The translations under genes were made by a program, and so were the position numbers. A stretch of 8,762 bases of DNA, taken from Opitutaceae bacterium (GTDB lineage: Bacteria; Verrucomicrobiota; Verrucomicrobiae; Opitutales; Opitutaceae). Under the pieces are notes generated by a model. The model made no database searches. It worked only from the letters and a program-made list of their open reading frames with translations, and had not been told where the DNA came from. The stretch spans positions 1-8,762 of the forward strand of contig JAISAX010000711.1 in NCBI GenBank assembly GCA_031266495.1. The letters are read 5' to 3'. The number at the start of each line of letters is the position of its first letter. The first letter of the stretch is position 1. Positions 1 to 5,916 of the stretch are shown here, one piece after another.

Positions 1-22
1 CACCACCACCGGAACACTTGCC

Positions 23-790
23 ATGAAAACAGAAATCACCCGAATCCGCCCCGCCGGCCATCCTCGCCATGCGTTCACGCTGATAGAGCTGCTGACCGTG
101 ATCGCCATAATCGGCATCCTGGCGGCAATCATTATCCCGACCGTTGGAAAAGTCCGCGAGGCGGCGAAAGGAGTGAAATGCGTCAGCAACCTGCGCACGA
201 TTGGCGTGGCGATCAACCTCTTCGCCGAAGACCACCGGGGCCGGCTCCCCGGCGGTCTCTACGGACGGCAAGGTGCTCCCAACATCGATGTCCCGGGTCT
301 TGTGCAATGGCGGGCGCGCAACCTCGATGACCCCGCTATTACCAACAACGGTTCGCTTCACGAATGGCTCGCGCCGTGGGCCGGTTTTCCCGTCACGAAC
401 GAACTGACCCGCAGCGACCTTTGGGCATGCCCGCTCCTGGCCTCGAAATACACATCGGGCACCGCCACGTATTTCATGTGCATGTATATCGACAGGGAGA
501 CCGGATCGGACACCGACACGGGGCGTTCGGACGGCGTGACGGGCGACATTTACCGCCCCTTCGGGTATCCACCCGCCAAGGACAACTCACGCGCCCTTCC
601 GGATGTTTATAACGTTGGCATCCCGCCCTCGCGCCTTTGGGCGGTGGTTGATTGCACGCAAAAGATTCCCCCGAACAACGCCGCGCCCGGCGGCGATATT
701 TCCGCATTCTCGCCGACACCCGCGCATGGCAACGCCAACACCGCCCTCTTCTTCGACTGGGGGGTCGGGAAACTCGACGCGCAAGGGTGA
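23..790 (+). CDS. Pseudopilin-like protein with prepilin N-terminal cleavage/methylation domain
   Basis: This 255-residue protein starts with a type IV prepilin/type II secretion pseudopilin signal. A short basic leader (residues 1-17, rich in R, H and K) is followed by A17|FTLIELL and a hydrophobic helix up to about residue 40. F18 would be the mature N-terminus and E22 the conserved Glu+5. The -1 residue is Ala instead of the usual Gly. After the helix comes VREAAKGVKCVSNLRTIGVA (44-63), the conserved post-helix segment of the large pseudopilin families of Verrucomicrobiota and Planctomycetota. The C-terminus has the usual H-G-N...LFFDWGVGKLD ending (235-253). The protein should be inserted in the inner membrane and processed by a prepilin peptidase. 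Its role (secretion pseudopilus, surface display or sensing) is unknown. The start is supported by GGAA at 11-14, 8 bases upstream. The next gene follows in the same direction after 89 bp, so co-transcription is possible. It is a paralogue of the minus-strand gene at 7967-8701. Confidence 0.9.
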   Translation: MKTEITRIRPAGHPRHAFTLIELLTVIAIIGILAAIIIPTVGKVREAAKGVKCVSNLRTIGVAINLFAEDHRGRLPGGLYGRQGAPNIDVPGLVQWRARNLDDPAITNNGSLHEWLAPWAGFPVTNELTRSDLWACPLLASKYTSGTATYFMCMYIDRETGSDTDTGRSDGVTGDIYRPFGYPPAKDNSRALPDVYNVGIPPSRLWAVVDCTQKIPPNNAAPGGDISAFSPTPAHGNANTALFFDWGVGKLDAQG

Positions 791-832
791 AACAAATAAC
801 CGCCCGCCTCGAACTTTCCCCGGCTCCTCCCT

Positions 833-846
833 CCCCCCCCCCCCCC
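833..846. repeat. C14 mononucleotide tract in the leader of the PEP-CTERM gene
   Basis: This is an uninterrupted run of 14 C in the 89-bp spacer between the pseudopilin gene and the PEP-CTERM gene. Its right end is 33 bases before the chosen start codon at 880 and 20 bases before the ribosome-binding site. It is embedded in a C/T-rich stretch (about 818-866). The upstream gene has already stopped at 790, so a length change would not alter either protein. It could only change promoter spacing, mRNA structure or translation efficiency. Confidence 0.95.
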
Positions 847-866
847 GCCGCCTCTCCTCTCTCTCC

Positions 867-870
867 AGGA
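867..870 (+). promoter_or_regulatory. Ribosome-binding site deciding the PEP-CTERM gene start
   Basis: AGGA lies 9 bases before ATG at 880, in an otherwise pyrimidine-rich leader. It favours the start at 880 over the in-frame ATG at 652, which lies inside the preceding gene, and over the second in-frame ATG at 898. Confidence 0.6.
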
Positions 871-879
871 ACACCAGAC

Positions 880-2904
880 ATGAAAACAACACCAAAAATG
901 AAAACACCATGTATCCATAAATCTGTTATCCAGGCGCTGGCATCAGTCATCGCCTTGACGTTGCCGCCGCTGCTCCCGGCCCAGGTCAATTATCAGCAAC
1001 CCCTCTACGAATGGACCGGCGCGACGACCACCGGCGCACCGGCCTCATGGAGCGACGCCACGAACTGGTCGGTCAAGACCGATGCCACCAGCCAGCCGGT
1101 CGCCACGGACAACGCGCCGCAAGGCAACGTCGGCGTTTTGCTGGGCGACACGACAACGGACCGGGAGATCGTCATCCCGTCCGATGCCACCGGCGACCCG
1201 GTGAGCCACCTGTGGTTCGCGCAGACATCGGCGGCGACCAACCGCCTGTCTGTCCTGAAAAACAACTACGAAGTCGGCAACGCCGTCACGCTGGAGGCGA
1301 GCGGCGGCGGCGCGGCCAGGCTTTTGCTCGGCAATGCCGGACTCGACGGCGGCACGGTTGCAACGCAGACACTCTCGTTTGCGGTCGGCCGCGCGGACGC
1401 TCCCGTGCAGACATTGACCATCCGGCAAGGCGGCGCGCTCGACCTCGGCGGTTACGTGTATGCAAACACCAATGTGGCCGTACTCCTCAATCGCGGAAAC
1501 GTGATGCTCGATGGCGGCGCGATCAACCTGCAACAGGGAGTCAGGACAAGCACCAACAGTTCCGTCACCTACAACTTCAACGGAGACCTCGCCATTGCAT
1601 CGGGCGTCATGAACTTTGGCGTCGCCAGCTCTTACACCGCCGGCGACGGCCAGGCATACATCACGGATGTGCGGACCACGATTGGCGGCGATTTCACGAT
1701 GACCGGTGGCCGCCTCGTCAACGTGGATGGCGGCGGCGGCAAGACGATCTGGCTGAACGGAGCCACCAACACCATCGGCGCGGGCAGTTCCCTTGACGCC
1801 GGCATCCAGTTCACGCTTGGCCGGGCTGCCGCGCAGACCCTCGCGAGTGCCATCGCGCTCGACAACATCCTGCTCCGCAAGAGCGGCGATTCGGTCACCA
1901 CGGTCACGGTGGCGGCGACAGGACAAAACATCGGGCGTATCAGCTTTACCCAGTCCGTGGCTGACAAAACAACTACGCTCCTGATGGGCAGCGACCTGAC
2001 GTTGAAAAGCGGATCCGCATTGCCCTTCGCCGACGGCGCCGGCTCCGCATCCGCCGGCACCACTGTCCACTACACGATCGACACCGCCGGCCACACGCTC
2101 GACCTCACCGCTAACACCAGCCACTGGACGCCCAATCGCGCCAATGCGAACGTTTTTGCACACTGGCACCTGGAGAGCGGCGGCGGCAGCGGCGGCACGA
2201 TCCGGGCCGGGGCGTTCAATCTCGGCGGTGACGGCGTCACCGTCTCCATCGGCGCAGGCGCCACGCTGGTTGCCACGTCGGGCAACGACGCGACCAGTTC
2301 CCTCGGTTCCGGAGGCACCATCGACGCCACCTCCGCCTTTGTCTATGCGGGCGGCGCCGGGGCGACGGGGCAAATCCGGTCGGACCGCGCGCTCGGCCAG
2401 CTTGTAGTCGAAAGCGGGATACTCCGTGCCGTTTCCGGGCTCGAAGCCGCGGGAGGTGTCCGGGTGGCGTCCGGTGCGACGTTCGCCGCCAATGGCCAGC
2501 AAGTGAAGGCTCCGGCTCTCACCCTTGATGTCGCCAGCCTGGCTTCTTTCGGAGCCGTAACCGGCGGCGCGGCACTGACAACGGGCATGACGTTCGTATT
2601 CAATTTTTCACAACCTGCCGGCATCGGCGACTACCTGTTTTTCGACACCTCTGTCAGCGGAGTGCCTGACTCGATTTCGATCACCGGTCTCGCTTCCGCG
2701 AAGGCGCTGGTGCGCGACAGTGCCGCCGGCACCTGGAGCGGAGACATCGGCGGACTGGCCTTCACGTTTTCGGAAAGCACCGGCTTGCTGAACATCGCGG
2801 CGGTGGCGGTCCCCGAGTCCGCCACCTGGACGATCCTTGCAGGCGGCGCGGCGCTCTTGCTGGCGCTGGCATCCCGAAAACCGGAGGGCGGTTCTGAAAA
2901 TTGA
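880..2904 (+). CDS. Secreted beta-strand-repeat surface protein with PEP-CTERM sorting signal
   Basis: This is a 674-residue exported protein. Residues 1-34 form a Sec signal peptide: basic start with K2, K6, K8 and K14, a hydrophobic core at about 15-32, and likely cleavage at LPA|Q (34/35). The mature N-terminus carries LYEWTGATTTGAPASWSDATNWS, the W-T-G...W...NW signature that opens many autotransporter-associated beta-strand-repeat proteins. The long middle is rich in G, A, T, N and S with repeated short strands such as LTLEASGGG- and GDLAIASGVMNFG-like units. This is consistent with a right-handed beta-helix, and no catalytic motif is recognisable. The C-terminus is a PEP-CTERM-type signal: V-P-E (644-646), a hydrophobic segment (about 650-665) and basic R666-K667. 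Family knowledge says such signals are recognised by an exosortase, which cleaves near P-E during export. No outer-membrane barrel is present. It is probably a surface or extracellular-matrix protein; the ligand is unknown. Because the passenger is low-complexity, function cannot be assigned. Confidence 0.85.
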   Translation: MKTTPKMKTPCIHKSVIQALASVIALTLPPLLPAQVNYQQPLYEWTGATTTGAPASWSDATNWSVKTDATSQPVATDNAPQGNVGVLLGDTTTDREIVIPSDATGDPVSHLWFAQTSAATNRLSVLKNNYEVGNAVTLEASGGGAARLLLGNAGLDGGTVATQTLSFAVGRADAPVQTLTIRQGGALDLGGYVYANTNVAVLLNRGNVMLDGGAINLQQGVRTSTNSSVTYNFNGDLAIASGVMNFGVASSYTAGDGQAYITDVRTTIGGDFTMTGGRLVNVDGGGGKTIWLNGATNTIGAGSSLDAGIQFTLGRAAAQTLASAIALDNILLRKSGDSVTTVTVAATGQNIGRISFTQSVADKTTTLLMGSDLTLKSGSALPFADGAGSASAGTTVHYTIDTAGHTLDLTANTSHWTPNRANANVFAHWHLESGGGSGGTIRAGAFNLGGDGVTVSIGAGATLVATSGNDATSSLGSGGTIDATSAFVYAGGAGATGQIRSDRALGQLVVESGILRAVSGLEAAGGVRVASGATFAANGQQVKAPALTLDVASLASFGAVTGGAALTTGMTFVFNFSQPAGIGDYLFFDTSVSGVPDSISITGLASAKALVRDSAAGTWSGDIGGLAFTFSESTGLLNIAAVAVPESATWTILAGGAALLLALASRKPEGGSEN

Positions 2905-2955
2905 TTCCGGATACAGAGGGCGCAGAGCGCGGACACAGGGCAAGGACACGAAGGA
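2905..2955. repeat. Convergent-gene spacer with a degenerate CACAG/GGACAC repeat
   Basis: The spacer between the two converging gene groups contains an imperfect 9-11 bp periodic pattern at about 2914-2955: ACAGAGGGC, GCAGAGCGC, GGACACAGGGC, AAGGACACG, AAGGAC. It resembles intergenic sequences of the ACAGAGGGCACAGAG type that I recall from other bacterial genomes. It is not coding in any convincing way, and no standard U-tailed terminator is visible here. Confidence 0.45.
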
Positions 2956-4134
2956 CTACTTTTCCCTCTGCGGGGAAAGGTCCGGCTGAACGGAGCGTTT
3001 ATCCGGCAGCACGATTTCGGCCTCCCGAAGCGAACAGCCGCGGATGTGGCCTAGGCCGTGGTCGTCCACCAGATAATACACGATGTAAATCTCGCCGTCC
3101 GGAAATTGCACCCAACCGGAATAACCTGTGTCGGCGTGCGGACTGCGATCGTAGGCAATCGGCATGATCCTCGTGCAGGCTTCCTCACGAACAGACGCCA
3201 GACAGGATTCGGCAGTCGTCCAGGCAAGGCAAAAATTCTGCGTCCACCAGCCGAGCCAACCCTTGCCTCCCTGGCTCAGACGAAATGTCACCATTATGTT
3301 TCCGCTCCGCAAAACTCCGCCAACCGGACGATGGCAGCCGGGTATCGGAAATTCAGTTACCATCGACCACGTCCGCCCGCCGTCGCGGCTGACCGCCTTG
3401 AACGCGTCAAGCCCGCGTCCCGAATTCTCGCGCATCAGGCAAACCAGTTCGCCAGTCGGCAACGGGAACAGGGTGCCTTCGCAAAGGCGTAGTGTTTGCG
3501 ATGCGGCGATGATAAACGGGCCTTGCCACGTCGCTCCGTTGTCATCGGAAAACCATGTCCGCTCCTCCCACACATCGCCAGCGCCGGGCATCGCCGTTCC
3601 GGTTGCCTCGTCGGCTTCGGTCACCGTACGAAGGCGGTGCGTGGCAAGATGCCAGCGCTCCCTCCTCCCCCTCCCCCCCCCCCTCCCTGTGTTATTACTG
3701 TTGATGTCGTCGCTTCCGTGATACGAAACGACGAGACGATCGGGACAAATGCCGGAAACGGGCGTCGCGAAAGGGCCGCGCCATGTCTCGCCGCGGTCCT
3801 CGCTGAACCAGATAAAAACGGGTTGCGCGGCGCCGGGCTTTTCCGATTCGAGGCGCTCGCACACCGCGACGAGCCGCCCGTCGGCAAGCGCAATCACACG
3901 CGGGCAATTCCAGAAGTAACCGGTGCGGCTTTGCAGATTGCCGGGCGTCAGAAATCCGGGAGCGCTCCACGTCCGCCCGCGGTCGTCGGAGAGGCGATAC
4001 GAGATGCGCGTCCATTCGCGGTTACCGTGATGCGTGCATTCGGCATAAATGCAAACCAGTCGCTCGCCGGTCCGGGCCACGTCGGGCCATGCCTGATACG
4101 CCCTGGCGTCCTTGCTGACAATGAAGTGCTGCAT
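2956..4134 (-). CDS. BNR/Asp-box sialidase-like beta-propeller protein
   Basis: This 392-residue protein has four clear Asp boxes (S-x-D-x-G-x-T-W): SDDRGRTW (49-56), SEDRGETW (111-118), SDDNGATW (196-203) and SRDGGRTW (249-256). The C-terminal GYSGWVQFPDGEIYIVYY (337-354) is the usual closing strand of the BNR_2/sialidase-like family. Length and architecture fit a six-bladed propeller. No F/Y-R-I-P motif is seen, so true sialidase activity is uncertain; it may cleave or bind another sugar. No signal peptide is visible. Residues 150-158 (GRGGGRGRR) are a low-complexity Gly/Arg insert encoded by a G11 tract and its neighbours, between Asp boxes 2 and 3. It is probably the last gene of the minus-strand operon, 33 bp after the GH71-like gene. 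No Shine-Dalgarno sequence is evident; the bases before ATG are AT-rich. The stop is TAG. Confidence is high for the fold and low for the substrate. Confidence 0.82.
   Translation of the reverse strand: MQHFIVSKDARAYQAWPDVARTGERLVCIYAECTHHGNREWTRISYRLSDDRGRTWSAPGFLTPGNLQSRTGYFWNCPRVIALADGRLVAVCERLESEKPGAAQPVFIWFSEDRGETWRGPFATPVSGICPDRLVVSYHGSDDINSNNTGRGGGRGRRERWHLATHRLRTVTEADEATGTAMPGAGDVWEERTWFSDDNGATWQGPFIIAASQTLRLCEGTLFPLPTGELVCLMRENSGRGLDAFKAVSRDGGRTWSMVTEFPIPGCHRPVGGVLRSGNIMVTFRLSQGGKGWLGWWTQNFCLAWTTAESCLASVREEACTRIMPIAYDRSPHADTGYSGWVQFPDGEIYIVYYLVDDHGLGHIRGCSLREAEIVLPDKRSVQPDLSPQREK
3673..3683. repeat. C11 tract (G11 in sense) inside the sialidase-like gene
   Basis: Eleven consecutive C on the + strand, next to a shorter C5 at 3667-3671, encode residues 151-154 of the sialidase-like protein as Gly codons. 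In the present state the frame is open on both sides, with two Asp boxes before and two after. Reading the alternative frames by eye, loss of one base leads to a stop at 3621-3623 and gain of one base to a stop at 3542-3544. Both truncate before or at Asp box 3. Confidence 0.95.
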
Positions 4135-4167
4135 AAAATAACGACTGAAGAACAGGGGGATGAAAGG

Positions 4168-5916
4168 TTATTGGCGAGGCGCGTCCTTTTTTTCCGGCGA
4201 TGTCGGGTTGGTCCGGTTTTTATATTCTTCGAGGTTGGAAAAACCGTCGCCGTCGGGATCGGCGTCCGGGTCGGCGACGGTGGCGGTCGTCATGTCGGGG
4301 AATTTCCCGAACCAGAGCATTTCGAACCAGTTTGGCAAACCGTCGCCGTCCGCATCGCCATATTCCGAATACAGAAAAGGGGGGGGAGGGGGGGCGTCCG
4401 GGTAAAGGCCGGAGAAATCGGCATTCCATTCGTCGTCAAAATTCGATGACGCACAGACCATTGACCAATCCTCGCGGAACGGTTTTTCGGTGACGACTTC
4501 CGCGGCGGTCACGTCGAGAATTTTTTTGCCCCCGCGCAAGGCAAACGCGGCAACGTTTCCGGCGCGCAACGGGAATTGTTTTACAAAGAGTCCGGCGGGC
4601 GCGTCATAACTTTCGTTGCAGCCGGGCACGGTGACGTGGGCGGGTTTCGCAAGCAACGTGGCGACTTCGAGCACGGCAGCGGACGCGGCGCCGGGCGCGG
4701 CGGACGGTGCCTTGAGGAAGCGTTTCTGAAAGGGAAACGGTTCCACGGATTCCGCCGTCCGGCGAAAGACCAGATGTATCGATTCTTTGGAAACAACGGG
4801 TTCCGTGCCCGTTTTCCACCATTCGACAAAATGGCGGTTGAGCGTCATGAGCGCGTAGCCCGTGCCGTAGCCCGGCGCGAGAATCGTATCCTCTCCGTAG
4901 TCGTTCCATGTGACAAATTGCAGCAGCGTGGCGTTCATTTCGCGGGCGTTTTTCCAGAGGCGGCGGAGTTTTTCCGTGCCGGGTTCGATGCCGATGACGC
5001 CCGTGGTTTTGTTGATGTATTGCGGCCAGAGGGGCGGGCTTAATTCGGCGTCTTTGGCGCGAAAGGCGCCGAGGATGGCGGGATCATCCCAGCAATCGCG
5101 GCTGGTGAAGGCGCCGATGGCGGGAAAATTTTCGCCCGCCCATTTTGCCGCGGCAAGGAGCAGGGCGGGGTTTGTCTGCGTGGCGTTTGCCATGCCGCTA
5201 AAATCAAAATGCCAGAAAATCTCACGCCCGATGTTTTTTTCGATCTGTTTGTAGGCATCGGCGATTTTTTGCCACTTTTCCGGCGACTCCGGTCGGGAGA
5301 GGAATTCCGGCTCGAAAAAGAGGTGGCTGGAATAATAGCCGAAAACCAGCGGTTTTCCGTCGCGGCGGGCAAGGCGCGGATTGTCGCCGTATTTTTCGAG
5401 CAGATACGCGAGCGTTTGGGAATAGGGGCCGATGCGTCCGTCCTCTTTTTTCCCGTGGCAATAAGGGTCGAGGCAGATGGTCAGTTCGAAGGGGGCGTTG
5501 AGGCGTTCGGCGGCGGCGAAGAGATGCCCGAGCACGGCGTGCGCGCCTTCCGAACCTGCCCATGCGTCAACCGCAAATCCGTCTATGCCGGCGCGGAGCG
5601 CGCGGCGGATTTCCAGCTCGGCGCTTTGCTCCGGCGTGAGCCGGTATTCGAGGGCCTGTGGCGCGAGCGGCCAGTTGATCATGCGCCCGCCGGCGGAGTT
5701 TTTGAAGTCAACATTGCCGTCGCCATCGCGTGGTTCCTCGTCGGGAAATTGCACCTTGCGGTGGTGTTCCACCGGGCCGTAGCCAACGGGAAAACAGCCC
5801 ATGTAGTGCGCGAAGATTTTCTTTTCCGGGGCGGTTTTCCCGGCGCGAACGGCCGGCGCGAAATCCGCTGTAATTGCACAAAGGATACCGATGGTTGCGA
5901 GGATTGGTTTTGTCAT
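4168..5916 (-). CDS. Secreted GH71-like (alpha-1,3-glucanase-type) glycoside hydrolase with C-terminal Ca-binding repeats
   Basis: This 582-residue protein has a signal peptide (K3, hydrophobic core 5-20, likely cleavage near VRA|G, 25/26). The catalytic region resembles glycoside hydrolase family 71: KIFAHYMGCFPVGYG (33-47), ALRAGIDGFAVDAW (106-119), GKPLVFGYYSSHLF (187-200) and TWNDYGEDT (336-344). The last corresponds to the TWNDYGES-type motif of GH71 mutanases; D339 and E342 are candidate functional acids. GH71 enzymes hydrolyse alpha-1,3-glucan; GH99-like enzymes are a related alternative. After a beta-rich region comes a proline linker (509-513), then DADGDGLPNWFE (521-532) and DPDADPDGDGFSNLEEY (549-565). 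These are TSP3/EF-like calcium-binding repeats common at the C-terminus of Verrucomicrobiota secreted enzymes. The ATG overlaps the stop of the upstream gene (ATGA), so translation is probably coupled; a more upstream in-frame ATG at 6357 lies inside that gene and lacks the signal peptide context. Export to periplasm or cell surface is expected. Confidence 0.75.
   Translation of the reverse strand: MTKPILATIGILCAITADFAPAVRAGKTAPEKKIFAHYMGCFPVGYGPVEHHRKVQFPDEEPRDGDGNVDFKNSAGGRMINWPLAPQALEYRLTPEQSAELEIRRALRAGIDGFAVDAWAGSEGAHAVLGHLFAAAERLNAPFELTICLDPYCHGKKEDGRIGPYSQTLAYLLEKYGDNPRLARRDGKPLVFGYYSSHLFFEPEFLSRPESPEKWQKIADAYKQIEKNIGREIFWHFDFSGMANATQTNPALLLAAAKWAGENFPAIGAFTSRDCWDDPAILGAFRAKDAELSPPLWPQYINKTTGVIGIEPGTEKLRRLWKNAREMNATLLQFVTWNDYGEDTILAPGYGTGYALMTLNRHFVEWWKTGTEPVVSKESIHLVFRRTAESVEPFPFQKRFLKAPSAAPGAASAAVLEVATLLAKPAHVTVPGCNESYDAPAGLFVKQFPLRAGNVAAFALRGGKKILDVTAAEVVTEKPFREDWSMVCASSNFDDEWNADFSGLYPDAPPPPPFLYSEYGDADGDGLPNWFEMLWFGKFPDMTTATVADPDADPDGDGFSNLEEYKNRTNPTSPEKKDAPRQ
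4379..4394. repeat. G8-A-G7 tract (C7-T-C8 in sense) at the GH71-like protein linker
   Basis: Two near-continuous G runs (4379-4386 and 4388-4394) are split by one A. In the sense direction they encode the proline linker at residues 509-513, just between the enzyme part and the calcium-binding repeats. Reading frames by eye, gain of one base diverts translation into an Arg-rich tail ending at 4220-4222, and loss of one base gives a stop at 4290-4292. In both cases the catalytic region stays intact and the calcium-binding tail is lost or disrupted. Confidence 0.9.
5913..5916 (-). promoter_or_regulatory. ATGA start/stop overlap coupling two glycosidase genes
   Basis: The TGA of the DUF5696/GH101-like gene (5913-5915) shares bases with the ATG of the GH71-like gene (5914-5916). 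The region before the ATG is pyrimidine-rich (CTTCTCCCTTTTCTCC) with no Shine-Dalgarno sequence. Initiation of the second gene therefore most likely depends on ribosomes terminating on the first. Confidence 0.8.

Noticed and set aside
652..879. In-frame N-terminal extension of the PEP-CTERM protein from ATG at 652 (750 residues).
   Set aside because: It lies inside the preceding pseudopilin gene, runs through the C14 tract with Arg/Pro-rich sequence, and would bury the signal peptide that begins properly at 880 after AGGA.
1045..2502. 485-residue open frame on the - strand opposite the PEP-CTERM gene.
   Set aside because: It shows Arg/Gly/Ala-rich composition without motifs, and the + strand has a complete signal peptide to PEP-CTERM protein.
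2959..2980. Hairpin TTTCCC-loop-GGGAAA (8-bp stem with one wobble) at the end of the sialidase-like gene, as a terminator.
   Set aside because: It overlaps the last codons of the gene and is not followed by a T run on either strand, so it is not a convincing intrinsic terminator.
3368..3990. Repeated CACGTCCGCCCGC-type DNA segments (near 3368 and 3968).
   Set aside because: These simply encode the conserved G-R-T-W of Asp boxes and are explained by the protein repeat.
4244..4355. Repeated AAACCGTCGCCGTC segments (near 4244 and 4338).
   Set aside because: They encode the D-G-D-G part of the two calcium-binding repeats and are not independent DNA elements.
3496..4449. 317-residue open frame on the + strand across the sialidase-like and GH71-like genes.
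   Set aside because: It spans two opposite-strand genes with clear Asp boxes and calcium-binding repeats, and has no motif of its own.
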